A DNA stretch of 64,000 nt from Planktophila sp965267775. GTDB taxonomy: Bacteria; Actinomycetota; Actinomycetes; Nanopelagicales; Nanopelagicaceae. Location of the stretch: contig OZ254140.1 in NCBI GenBank assembly GCA_965267775.1, positions 1,116,001 to 1,180,000 of the forward strand. The letters run 5' to 3'. The notes under the pieces are model-generated. The model made no database searches. It was not told the DNA's origin and was given only the letters and a program-made list of their open reading frames with translations. A program made the position numbers and the translations under genes. This document shows, one piece after another, positions 52,399 through 60,600 of this stretch (within the stretch, counting starts at the first letter, position 1; every line of letters starts with the position of its first letter).

Positions 52399-53955
52399 CT
52401 ATTCCCACTCTATCGTTCCGGGTGGCTTGCTTGTGACATCGAGGACAACGCGGTTGACCTCACGGACTTCATTGGTAATACGTGTTGAAATCTTTTCGAG
52501 AACATCATAAGGAACGCGAGACCAATCTGCAGTCATTGCATCCTCTGACGAAACTGGGCGCAAGACAATTGGGTGGCCGTAAGTACGACCGTCTCCTTGA
52601 ACTCCGACGCTTCGAACATCTGCAAGCAAGACAACTGGGCATTGCCAGATATCGCGATCAAGACCAGCAGCTGAGAGTTCTGCGCGCGCAATCAGATCTG
52701 CCTCGCGCAAGATATCGAGGCGCTCTTGAGTTACTTCGCCAATGATTCGGATACCAAGGCCTGGTCCTGGGAATGGTTGGCGCCAGACAATCTCTTCAGG
52801 AAGACCGAGTTCAAGGCCAACCTGACGAACCTCATCCTTAAAGAGAGTGCGCAGTGGCTCGACCAATTTAAATTGAAGATCATCAGGTAGTCCACCAACG
52901 TTGTGGTGTGACTTAATGTTTGCAGTACCTGTACCGCCACCGGACTCAACAACATCTGGGTAGAGCGTTCCTTGTACTAAGAATTCAACATCTCCCCCAG
53001 CGGCGATATCGCGCGCTGCCTTTTCGAAGGAGCGAATGAACTCGCGACCGATAATCTTTCGCTTCTCTTCTGGATCTGTGACGCCAGCAAGAGCCGATAG
53101 GAATTGCTGCACTGCATCGACAACTACGAGATTGACGCCAGTTGAGGCGACGAAATCGCGCTGGACTTGCTCGGATTCACCGCTACGCAATAGACCGTGA
53201 TCAACGAAGACACATGTCAGTTGGTTTCCGACCGCGCGCTGAATGATTGCTGCAGCTACCGCTGAGTCGACTCCACCAGAGAGACCGCAGATAACTTTCT
53301 TATCGCCAATAACGCTCTTCGCCTTAGCAATCTCATCTTCAGCAATGTTGGAAGTTGTCCATGTTGGCTTACATCCTGCGATATTAATCAGCCAATTCTC
53401 CAAGATTGCTTGGCCATGTTCTGAGTGCAATACCTCTGGGTGGAACTGCACGCCTGCAATCTTTCCTGATGCATCTTCAAAGGCTGCGATAGGTGTATCT
53501 GCAGTTGATGCAGAGATAGAGAATCCGCATGGAACTTCAGATACGGCATCACCATGTGACATCCATACAGATTGTTGTGCAGGAAGACCTGTAAATAACT
53601 TTGAGCCAGGCTTTACATCAAGTGGAGTACGACCAAACTCTGACTTTCCCGTCTGTGCAACTACTCCTGCGAGTGCTGCAGCCATTGTCTGAAAGCCGTA
53701 GCAAATTCCAAATGTAGGAATACCGAGAGCGAAGATTGCTGGATCCACCTTTGGGGCGTGATCTGCGTAAACCGATGAAGGCCCGCCTGACAAGATGATC
53801 GCTTCAGGGTTCTTCGCACTTACCTCTGTGGCAGTAATCGTTGAAGGAACGATCTCCGAGAAGACATGTGCCTCGCGAACGCGACGAGCAATTAACTGCG
53901 CATACTGCGCACCGAAATCAACGACTAGTACTCCGTGGGGCGTACTACTTGCCAT
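52399..53955 (-). CDS. guaA: GMP synthase (glutamine-hydrolysing)
   Basis: 518 residues. The class I amidotransferase domain has GGPSSVYADHAP, nucleophile FGICYGFQTMA and VQFHPEVLHSEHG. The ATP pyrophosphatase motif is CGLSGGVDSAVAAAII, followed by the C-terminal dimerisation domain ending KPPGTIEWE. It aminates XMP to GMP. The start overlaps guaB3 by 11 bases; guaB-guaB3-guaA form one operon. Confidence 0.96.
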   Translation of the reverse strand: MASSTPHGVLVVDFGAQYAQLIARRVREAHVFSEIVPSTITATEVSAKNPEAIILSGGPSSVYADHAPKVDPAIFALGIPTFGICYGFQTMAAALAGVVAQTGKSEFGRTPLDVKPGSKLFTGLPAQQSVWMSHGDAVSEVPCGFSISASTADTPIAAFEDASGKIAGVQFHPEVLHSEHGQAILENWLINIAGCKPTWTTSNIAEDEIAKAKSVIGDKKVICGLSGGVDSAVAAAIIQRAVGNQLTCVFVDHGLLRSGESEQVQRDFVASTGVNLVVVDAVQQFLSALAGVTDPEEKRKIIGREFIRSFEKAARDIAAGGDVEFLVQGTLYPDVVESGGGTGTANIKSHHNVGGLPDDLQFKLVEPLRTLFKDEVRQVGLELGLPEEIVWRQPFPGPGLGIRIIGEVTQERLDILREADLIARAELSAAGLDRDIWQCPVVLLADVRSVGVQGDGRTYGHPIVLRPVSSEDAMTADWSRVPYDVLEKISTRITNEVREVNRVVLDVTSKPPGTIEWE

Positions 53956-55057
53956 GGTGCATCACAACATCTACGCGCTGGAATGACTTCACATCAGAGT
54001 AGCCACATGTAGCCATAGCGCGACGGAGTGCGCCGAAGAGGTTCATATCTCCTGTTGAAGAATGAGAAGGACCGAGAATTACCTCTTCAAGGGTTCCGAC
54101 TGTTCCAACATTGAAGCGGCGACCACGTGGAAGTTCTGCGTGATATGCCTCAGAACCCCAATGCCAGCCAAGTCCTGGAGATTCAACTGCCTTAGCTAGT
54201 GCTGATCCCATCATCACTGCATCTGCGCCACATGCGATCGCCTTTGCGATATCGCCTGAGCGACCCACAGCTCCATCTGCAATAACGTGAACATAACGCC
54301 CACCAGATTCATCGAGATACTCGCGGCGAGCTGCTGCAACATCTGCAACTGCTGTAGCCATTGGAACTTCGATGCCTGTAACTGTACGAGTTGTATGTGC
54401 TGCACCACCGCCGAAACCAACGAGAACACCAGCAGCTCCTGCGCGCATCAAGTGAAGCGCGCCAGTTGTAGTTGCAACGCCACCGACGATTACAGGAACA
54501 TCGAGTTCGTAGATAAATTTCTTGAGGTTAAGCGCTTCACCTTCTGCGCCAACATGCTCTGCTGAAACAGTTGTTCCGCGAATTACGAAGATATCAACGC
54601 CAGCCTTGATGACAGCATCATGAAGTTCAACTGTGCGCTGTGGTGAAAGAGATGCAGCAACTGTTACACCTGCATCGCGAATCTGCTGGATGCGCTCTTT
54701 GATGAGCTCTGGACGAATCGGTGCAGAGTAAAGCTCCTGCATACGCTTAGTTGCATGCTTCTCAGGCATTGATGCGATCTCACCGAGCGGAATACGTGGA
54801 TCGTCATAGCGCGTCCACAGTCCCTCTAGATTAAGGACTCCGAGGCCACCAAGCTTTCCAATCGCAATTGCAGTATCTGGTGAGACAACTGAATCCATAG
54901 GAGCTGCAAGGAGTGGGAGATCAAACTTATAGGCATCGATCTGCCATGCAAGGCTGACCTCTTCAGGTGTGCGAGTACGGCGGCTTGGAACGATTGCAAT
55001 ATCGTCAAATGAGAAGGCTTGGCGTGCGCGCTTGCCTGGTGCGATTTCGATCTCCAC
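53945..55057 (-). CDS. guaB3: GuaB3-family IMP dehydrogenase-related protein
   Basis: 370 residues, no CBS domains. ARQAFSFDDIAIVPSRRTRT opens the barrel; VAGAAGVLVGFGGGAAHTTR-type loop is present in place of the normal GPGSICTTR, so the catalytic cysteine region differs from that of true IMP dehydrogenases. AVMMGSALAKAVESPG and the C-terminal GPSHSSTGDMNLFGALRRAM follow. This family accompanies guaB in actinobacteria and its reaction is not firmly established. The stop is directly before the guaB-side start. Confidence 0.88.
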   Translation of the reverse strand: MEIEIAPGKRARQAFSFDDIAIVPSRRTRTPEEVSLAWQIDAYKFDLPLLAAPMDSVVSPDTAIAIGKLGGLGVLNLEGLWTRYDDPRIPLGEIASMPEKHATKRMQELYSAPIRPELIKERIQQIRDAGVTVAASLSPQRTVELHDAVIKAGVDIFVIRGTTVSAEHVGAEGEALNLKKFIYELDVPVIVGGVATTTGALHLMRAGAAGVLVGFGGGAAHTTRTVTGIEVPMATAVADVAAARREYLDESGGRYVHVIADGAVGRSGDIAKAIACGADAVMMGSALAKAVESPGLGWHWGSEAYHAELPRGRRFNVGTVGTLEEVILGPSHSSTGDMNLFGALRRAMATCGYSDVKSFQRVDVVMHHGK

Positions 55058-56173
55058 TTACGCCTTCTTTCCGTAATTTGGTGCCTCTGCAACATCGAGA
55101 ACATCGTGCGGATGGCTCTCTTTAAGACCTGCTGAAGTAATTTGAATTAAACGTCCTTCGCGGCGAAGTGTCTCGATATCAGGAGCTCCTGCATAACCCA
55201 TACCGCTACGAAGACCACCAACGAGTTGGTGAACAACGTTTGCGACTGTGCCCTTGTAGGCAACCTTGCCCTCGATACCTTCAGGAACGAGCTTGTCCTC
55301 TGAGAGAACATCGTCTTGCATGTAGCGATCCTTTGAATATGACTTCTTCTCGCCGCGTGATTGCATCGCGCCGAGTGAACCCATTCCGCGATAGCCCTTG
55401 TACTTGCGACCTTCGATTTCAAAGAGTTCGCCAGGAGATTCTTCGCACCCTGCAAGAAGTGAACCGAGCATCACGGTATGTGCGCCAGCAACGATCGCTT
55501 TGACGATGTCACCTGAATATTGAAGACCACCATCTGCAATCAATGGAATGCCAGCTTTGTTACAAGCCTTGGCCGCCTCCATGATTGCTGTAATTTGTGG
55601 AACGCCAACACCTGCAACAACGCGAGTCGTGCAGATAGATCCTGGGCCAACGCCGACCTTGACTGCATCTGCGCCTGCATTAATAAGTGCCTGTGCACCA
55701 GCGCGTGTTGCGATGTTGCCGCCGATGATTTCAGTAGTTGGCGAAAACTTCTTGATGCGTGCAATTGCATCGAGCACTGCGCGGTGATGACCATGTGCTG
55801 TATCTACGACGACGACATCTACGCCTGCATCGATCAACGCCTGTGCGCGAGCAAATCCATCATCGCCAACGCCGACTGCAGCTCCGGCAAGACCAACGTT
55901 CTTCACTAACTTAACGTGCGCAACTTGCTCTTCGATTGGAAGGTTGCGGTGGATGATGCCGACTCCCCCGGCCTTCGCCATTGCGATAGCCATTGCAGAT
56001 TCGGTAACGGTATCCATCGCAGATGAAACAAGTGGGACAGCGAGAGAGATATTGCGAGTCAACCACGTTGAGGTGTTGACCTCGGATGGGACTACTTCAG
56101 ATGCATCGGGAAGAAGGAGGACGTCGTCGTAAGTCAGCCCAAGGAGCGCGACCTTCTCTGAATCGATGGTCAT
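55058..56173 (-). CDS. guaB: IMP dehydrogenase lacking CBS domains
   Basis: 371 residues against about 490-500 for common bacterial IMPDH. The barrel is intact: TYDDVLLLPDASEVVPSEV, SSAMDTVTESAMAIAMA, GVGPGSICTTRVVAG with catalytic Cys181, YRGMGSLGAMQSR and VAYKGTVANVVHQLVGGLRS. After NLPIEEQVAHVKLVK (residue 91) the protein passes directly to NVGLAGAAVGVGDDG, where the Bateman (CBS pair) module normally sits, so that module is cleanly missing. It oxidises IMP to XMP, the rate-limiting step to GMP. AAGGAGAGTAG precedes the ATG. TAGAAT (56208-56203, minus) is a possible -10. Confidence 0.9.
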   Translation of the reverse strand: MTIDSEKVALLGLTYDDVLLLPDASEVVPSEVNTSTWLTRNISLAVPLVSSAMDTVTESAMAIAMAKAGGVGIIHRNLPIEEQVAHVKLVKNVGLAGAAVGVGDDGFARAQALIDAGVDVVVVDTAHGHHRAVLDAIARIKKFSPTTEIIGGNIATRAGAQALINAGADAVKVGVGPGSICTTRVVAGVGVPQITAIMEAAKACNKAGIPLIADGGLQYSGDIVKAIVAGAHTVMLGSLLAGCEESPGELFEIEGRKYKGYRGMGSLGAMQSRGEKKSYSKDRYMQDDVLSEDKLVPEGIEGKVAYKGTVANVVHQLVGGLRSGMGYAGAPDIETLRREGRLIQITSAGLKESHPHDVLDVAEAPNYGKKA

Positions 56174-56202
56174 CTACTCTCCTTCACAACGTGCGGTAGG
56201 TA

Positions 56203-56208
56203 ATTCTA
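56203..56208 (-). promoter_or_regulatory. -10 element for the guaB operon
   Basis: TAGAAT on minus, about 30 bases before the guaB ATG. The message would have a short leader with Shine-Dalgarno AAGGAGAG, in contrast to the leaderless genes of this window. The -35 region would overlap the 3' end of the MerR-type gene; no purine riboswitch structure is visible. Confidence 0.45.
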
Positions 56209-56217
56209 ACCTGCCCC

Positions 56218-57156
56218 TTAGAGGCCAACCGCCCGCTTGATCTCCTCACAGGCGTTACCCAAGCCAAGGACCAAGGTCACATCTGAGCACTCATCAGGGC
56301 TCCATCCGGGGCCACCGAGGACGATGCGAGGGGCAGGGCGAACTGTTGGGAGATTCCGATAGAAATCTGGATTGGCATTCTTCGGTAAGAGCGCCCATAG
56401 GAATACTGCCGGCGGGGCCAGACGTGAAACGGTTGCAGCAACTGCCTCAAATGGCGTGCGCGCTCCGAGGAAATGTGTCTTGATGCCAATCTCGCAAAGC
56501 GCTGCTTCAAGTGCGTGTAAAGGAAGTGAGTGCTGTTCTTCGCCAACTGCAGCAAGGACTACTGGATGGCCATTTACAGGTGCTTCACATGCAGCAGATC
56601 TTTCACGGAAAACTTTCTTTAACGTTTCAGAGAATGCGTGTTCAATTTCAACGCCCTGTCCTGTCTCTTGCCAATCTTCACCGATCTGAATCAACGTTGG
56701 CACAATGATTTCGTGCCATGCGATCTCGACCCCATGTTCATCTAACTCGCTTCGTAGAGTCTCTTCGACAAATGCGATATCAAATGCCTGAAGGGCTTTA
56801 TTGATTCCCGCGACGACATCTTCGCGGACTTCAAATTCGCGAACGATCTTTTCAATCTTTACCTCACCCTTTGCCAGCTTTGCCTTTTCAGCTGCATCTG
56901 CAGGTGCAACGCCTGCGCTAATTAAACGGCGCATCAAAGTGAGCTTCATGAGATCTGCTGGGCAATATCGGCGGTGCTCACCGGCCTCGTGAGTACTTGG
57001 ACCAAGGCCGTAACGACGATCCCAGGTCCGCAGAGTTGCTGGTGCTACCCCAAGGCGCCGTGCGACCGCTGAGACGGTCAGGAGCTCTTCTGGGGCTTTA
57101 GCCATGGCGTAAGGATGGCCGAGAGTGGCTGACATCACCAGTTGAAAATCGGACAT
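56218..57156 (-). CDS. CarH/LitR-like MerR regulator with cobalamin-binding fold
   Basis: 312 residues. An N-terminal MerR helix-turn-helix (about 27-75: TVSAVARRLGVAPATLRTWD, YGLGPSTHEAGEHRRY) is followed by a four-helix bundle and a Rossmann-like B12-binding domain (about 197-310). The bundle contains Trp162 and Glu172-His173, i.e. the Wx9EH signature of the B12-dependent photoreceptor CarH. The E-x-H of the cobalamin-loop motif is present (E207-H209), although the usual following Gly is Pro; GG occurs near the C-terminus (VLGGPGW). Likely a light- or cobalamin-responsive repressor (inference). Start could also be the ATG at 57105. It diverges from whiB. Confidence 0.8.
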   Translation of the reverse strand: MSDFQLVMSATLGHPYAMAKAPEELLTVSAVARRLGVAPATLRTWDRRYGLGPSTHEAGEHRRYCPADLMKLTLMRRLISAGVAPADAAEKAKLAKGEVKIEKIVREFEVREDVVAGINKALQAFDIAFVEETLRSELDEHGVEIAWHEIIVPTLIQIGEDWQETGQGVEIEHAFSETLKKVFRERSAACEAPVNGHPVVLAAVGEEQHSLPLHALEAALCEIGIKTHFLGARTPFEAVAATVSRLAPPAVFLWALLPKNANPDFYRNLPTVRPAPRIVLGGPGWSPDECSDVTLVLGLGNACEEIKRAVGL

Positions 57157-57201
57157 TTGGGGCAGATTTCCAGATTGAACAAGATTTGGAGCGGTAGCCC
57201 C

Positions 57202-57230
57202 TTGAACAACCTATGAAACGGTTGTAGCCT
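57202..57230 (+). promoter_or_regulatory. whiB promoter with palindrome in its spacer
   Basis: TTGAAC (57202-57207), exactly 17 bases, TAGCCT (57225-57230). ACAACC (57206-57211) and GGTTGT (57220-57225) form an inverted repeat with an 8-base centre covering the spacer, the position where MerR-family regulators bind. Expected leader to the whiB ATG is about 38 bases with GGGAGAGAGCT as ribosome binding site. The rest of the 118-base gap to the MerR gene has no gene. Confidence 0.6.
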
Positions 57231-57274
57231 CCTCACATAGAACGTTGAACCACATATCTAGCAGGGAGAGAGCT

Positions 57275-57574
57275 ATGAATATATCTATCGCACCTCGTCC
57301 AATCGCGGATGAGTGGGAGTGGCAATATGAGGGCGCATGCCGCGGGATGGATCCAGAGATGTTCTTTCATCCAGATGGAGAGCGCGGACCCCGTCGCCGC
57401 AATCGCGAGAATGCAGCGAAGGCTGTCTGCTCATCATGCCCAGTCTTGATGAAGTGCCGCGAACAGGCTCTCGCTATCGCAGAGCCTTACGGTATCTGGG
57501 GCGGCCTCTCAGAAGATGATCGTGCAGCAATCTTGTCACGCCGCGGAATTTCACGGATCTCCGAAGCATCATAA
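57275..57574 (+). CDS. WhiB-family Fe-S transcription factor
   Basis: 99 residues from the ATG at 57275, behind GGGAGAGAGCT; the frame continues back to a TTG at 57245 but without a ribosome site. The four cluster-binding cysteines are C22, C52, C55 and C61 (GACRG, VCSSCPVLMKC), followed by the GIWGGLSEDDR turn and a basic tail (SRRGISRIS). The location beside guaB is that of WhiD/WhiB3-type genes in other actinobacteria. It senses redox or nitric oxide through a [4Fe-4S] cluster and acts with the sigma factor. Confidence 0.94.
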   Translation: MNISIAPRPIADEWEWQYEGACRGMDPEMFFHPDGERGPRRRNRENAAKAVCSSCPVLMKCREQALAIAEPYGIWGGLSEDDRAAILSRRGISRISEAS

Positions 57575-57583
57575 GTCGCAGTT

Positions 57584-57629
57584 ACAAAAGCAAAACCCCG
57601 CCTCGAAAGAGACGGGGTTTTGCTTTTGT
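57584..57629. terminator. Bidirectional terminator
   Basis: A perfect 17-bp stem (57584-57600 with 57613-57629) containing CCCCG/CGGGG and A/T-rich flanks, with an inner CTC-GAAA-GAG hairpin (GNRA tetraloop). T runs on both strands make it active both ways. It ends whiB on plus and the giant surface-protein gene on minus, whose stop lies four bases beyond the stem. Confidence 0.92.
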
Positions 57630-57633
57630 TGAG

Positions 57634-60600
57634 TTACTTTGTAGATGTCCAAGTCACGACAACAGATGCATGGCGAGCCTTTGGCATATTGTCTCGACCA
57701 AGTCCCTTGTAGAACTCCTTGTACGTCGCCTTCAATCCAAGAGACCTCATCATTGCAGCAACTTTCTTCGCGCGGCCTTCAGATAAGTACTTAATATTTC
57801 CTGGCTTTGGATTTGGCTGAACCCATCCTTCGACAGCAACCTTAATTGAAGCGTTTGTTCCAGCTTTCTTCTTAATGATTGCAACCTGATTGGTGATGTT
57901 CTTCTTCTCTGCCGCCGTGATCACAATTGAATTCATATCGAAGAAAACTTCGAAGCGATACTCACCTTTTGTGATTGTTGGAGCAACATCTGATTTCACC
58001 CAGACTGCGTAGAGAGTTGCAGGAGCTGCAAAGTTGTAGAGAGATTGATCAAGATATTCGACTACGCCAGTTGGCGATGTTGACCAACCTGCAAATGTAT
58101 TGCCTGCACAGGTAAAGGTATTTGAGTTGAGCTTCACCTTGCCGGCATTTATCTGCTTCTCATTGACACGCGGTGCGCAATTTGAGTTGAGCGTAATTGT
58201 TACTGGGTTGCCCGGAACTACAGGAGTAACTACTGGTTCTGCCTCCCAGATTGCATAAAGGGTGAGATTTTCAGTAACGGTTAACTTTCCACCATCGAGA
58301 ATCTGAACTGGACCTATTGCAAGACGGGACCAGCCTAGGAACTTATAACCTGTTCGCTTAAAGGTATTTGGGAGAAGTGTGACTTCACCGGTACCTGATT
58401 GCGCAGTCGCTCCCGGACCTGGGTAATTTGGATCGAGAAGGATGATTGGAAGAATCGTTACAGATCCTCCTCCACCACCAGAGCCTCCACCTGAACCTCC
58501 ACCTGTTGGAGCTTCTTCATTCCAACGTGGAGTACAGACAATATTTGCTGATCCAATAGTGATAGAGGCGCCTTCAGATTTGGTCACGTTATTACATGAC
58601 CAGCCATTAAATGTGTAGCCGGTGCGTGAAAGTGACCCGGTATTGCTTGCAATAGTTGCAGTATTGCCAGCGAGATAGTTTCGTGGGTCTACAGGCACTG
58701 AACCAGCGGTAGCAGACTCCAAGAGATAGGTAATTGTGTAGACCGGTGAATTCGTCCACACTGCATAGAGCACTGTGTTCTCAAGCAAAGGATCGGTGTT
58801 ATTTCCAACAAAGTAATCAGCGCCGCTTCCGTCAGCTGCTGTATTCCAACCGATAAAACTCTGAACTCCATTTGTCATTGCATTAGTTTTATTTGCAACA
58901 GCTGGAGTTGAGTTGAGAAGCTGTGTCGAACTTGCAGGAACTGCACCTGTACCGCCGTTGACGTTATAAGAAAGGCTAACTGTCCACTTTGCAAAGAGGG
59001 TGAGATTTCCAGAAATCGTAAATGTTCCAGAAGTTGGGTAGGTAGTTCCTGATCCGTCAGCTGCTGTGTTCCAGCCAGCAAATGTCGCACCTGTCTTCTG
59101 AAGAGTTGGGCTCGAAGCCGTAATCGTGACCGTTGCACCTGGTATGTAATCTGTCGAATCCGTGCCTACGGTGCCAGTATCTGCACCATTTGCATCGTAG
59201 GTAACGTTTGCAAGCCAGACTGCATAAAGAGTTGCATTAGCGCCAAGGTTATAAGTTGAACCCACCGCATAGGCAGTTCCACCTGTGCGATTGGCATTTG
59301 TGTACCAACCTGCAAATCGGAAACCACTCTTTGTTAGCGAAGCAGCATCAGAGACTGTCTGATTGCCGCTTCCAAATTGGGTATCAGGAGCTGTTCCTGA
59401 ACCACCATTTGCGCTGTAGGCAAGGGAATAGTTCTGAATGCTTGGATCGATAGTGATTGTTGCGCTTGAAGTTTCAGAGAGGTTCTTACCCGCTGGGGAA
59501 GCTAGGACCGAAAAACTCTTTACCGCCTGACTTGCGCCGGCAACAGTGAACTTCTTACTGGGAGACTCCTGAGCGGCAATCAGTGTGATGGCAACGCTTG
59601 ACTGTGCCGTGAAGTAATCAGGTGCATAGCTGTAGCCACCCTTGCGGATACCAATTCCAGAATTTCCTGCTTCGAGAGTTGTATCTGCATCGAGGGTAAC
59701 TGGTGAAGCAATTGGAGTACTGGTTGGAACTCCACTAGCCGTTACCGATGTCTTCGCAGTACAAGTGAACTGCCACTGCTCATTCTTATCGATAGCACCA
59801 GAATTGTTCGAATCACCTACGTTGTAGCCATTAGCCCTCACTTGGGCGAAGGTTGAAACTTGGCAATCATTATCATTAATAGCCGTCAACACGAATGCGT
59901 TAATTCCAGCAACTTCTGGGACAGAACCCTCGCCGCCGGTCACGATGTATTTGAAGACAATGGTGTCGCCGATTGCTGCAGTAACGGAAGATTGGAAACC
60001 CGCAGTTCGAGTCTCAGAAGATGTGCCCTTGTATACCTGGGCCAACTTCTGGACGGCCATTGCTGGATCCATGACAAATACCTTGTAGGTTGCTTCAGCA
60101 GGTGAATAACTCTGACTTCCACCAGCTGTTGTATAGCTTCCGGTTACGTTGAATTGACTCAACATAGATGTACCCGATGCCGCCTTGCTGCATGTAAATG
60201 TCCATTCAGCTCCAGGAGCAAGTGAGTGAGTAGAAGCATCAGGTAGCGAGATCGCACAGTTTGTATCAACTACTGAGGTAAATCCGGTGAAGGTTGCGCC
60301 GCCGATATTGGTGATCTTGTATGTGTAGACCTCAGTTGCACCCTTGCGAATGTATTCCTTATTCGGAGTCACGCTGAGGAGAATTTCAGGAGAGACGACC
60401 TCAACATAGGTTGAGACTTCGTCGCTCTGAACTCGGTTGGTAAGACCATCAACACCCATCACTGTCGCCGTAGCTGTCTCGCTAAAGAGAAGCTTTCCTG
60501 CCGTACATGAGAAGGTCCATACCTCGCCGATTTCAAGCACGCCCACAGAAGTTCCAGTATCGCCTGCAACAGGTGAAGTTGGAACTGAACATCCTGTGTC

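Noticed and set aside
55058..56173. guaB as a broken or truncated pseudogene because it is about 120 residues short
   Set aside because: All barrel motifs and the catalytic Cys region are intact and the missing part is exactly the CBS module, so it is a clean domain loss.
58460..59420. InlB-type repeats as a CRISPR or DNA repeat array
   Set aside because: The repetition is at protein level; DNA copies differ too much and are spaced as protein modules.
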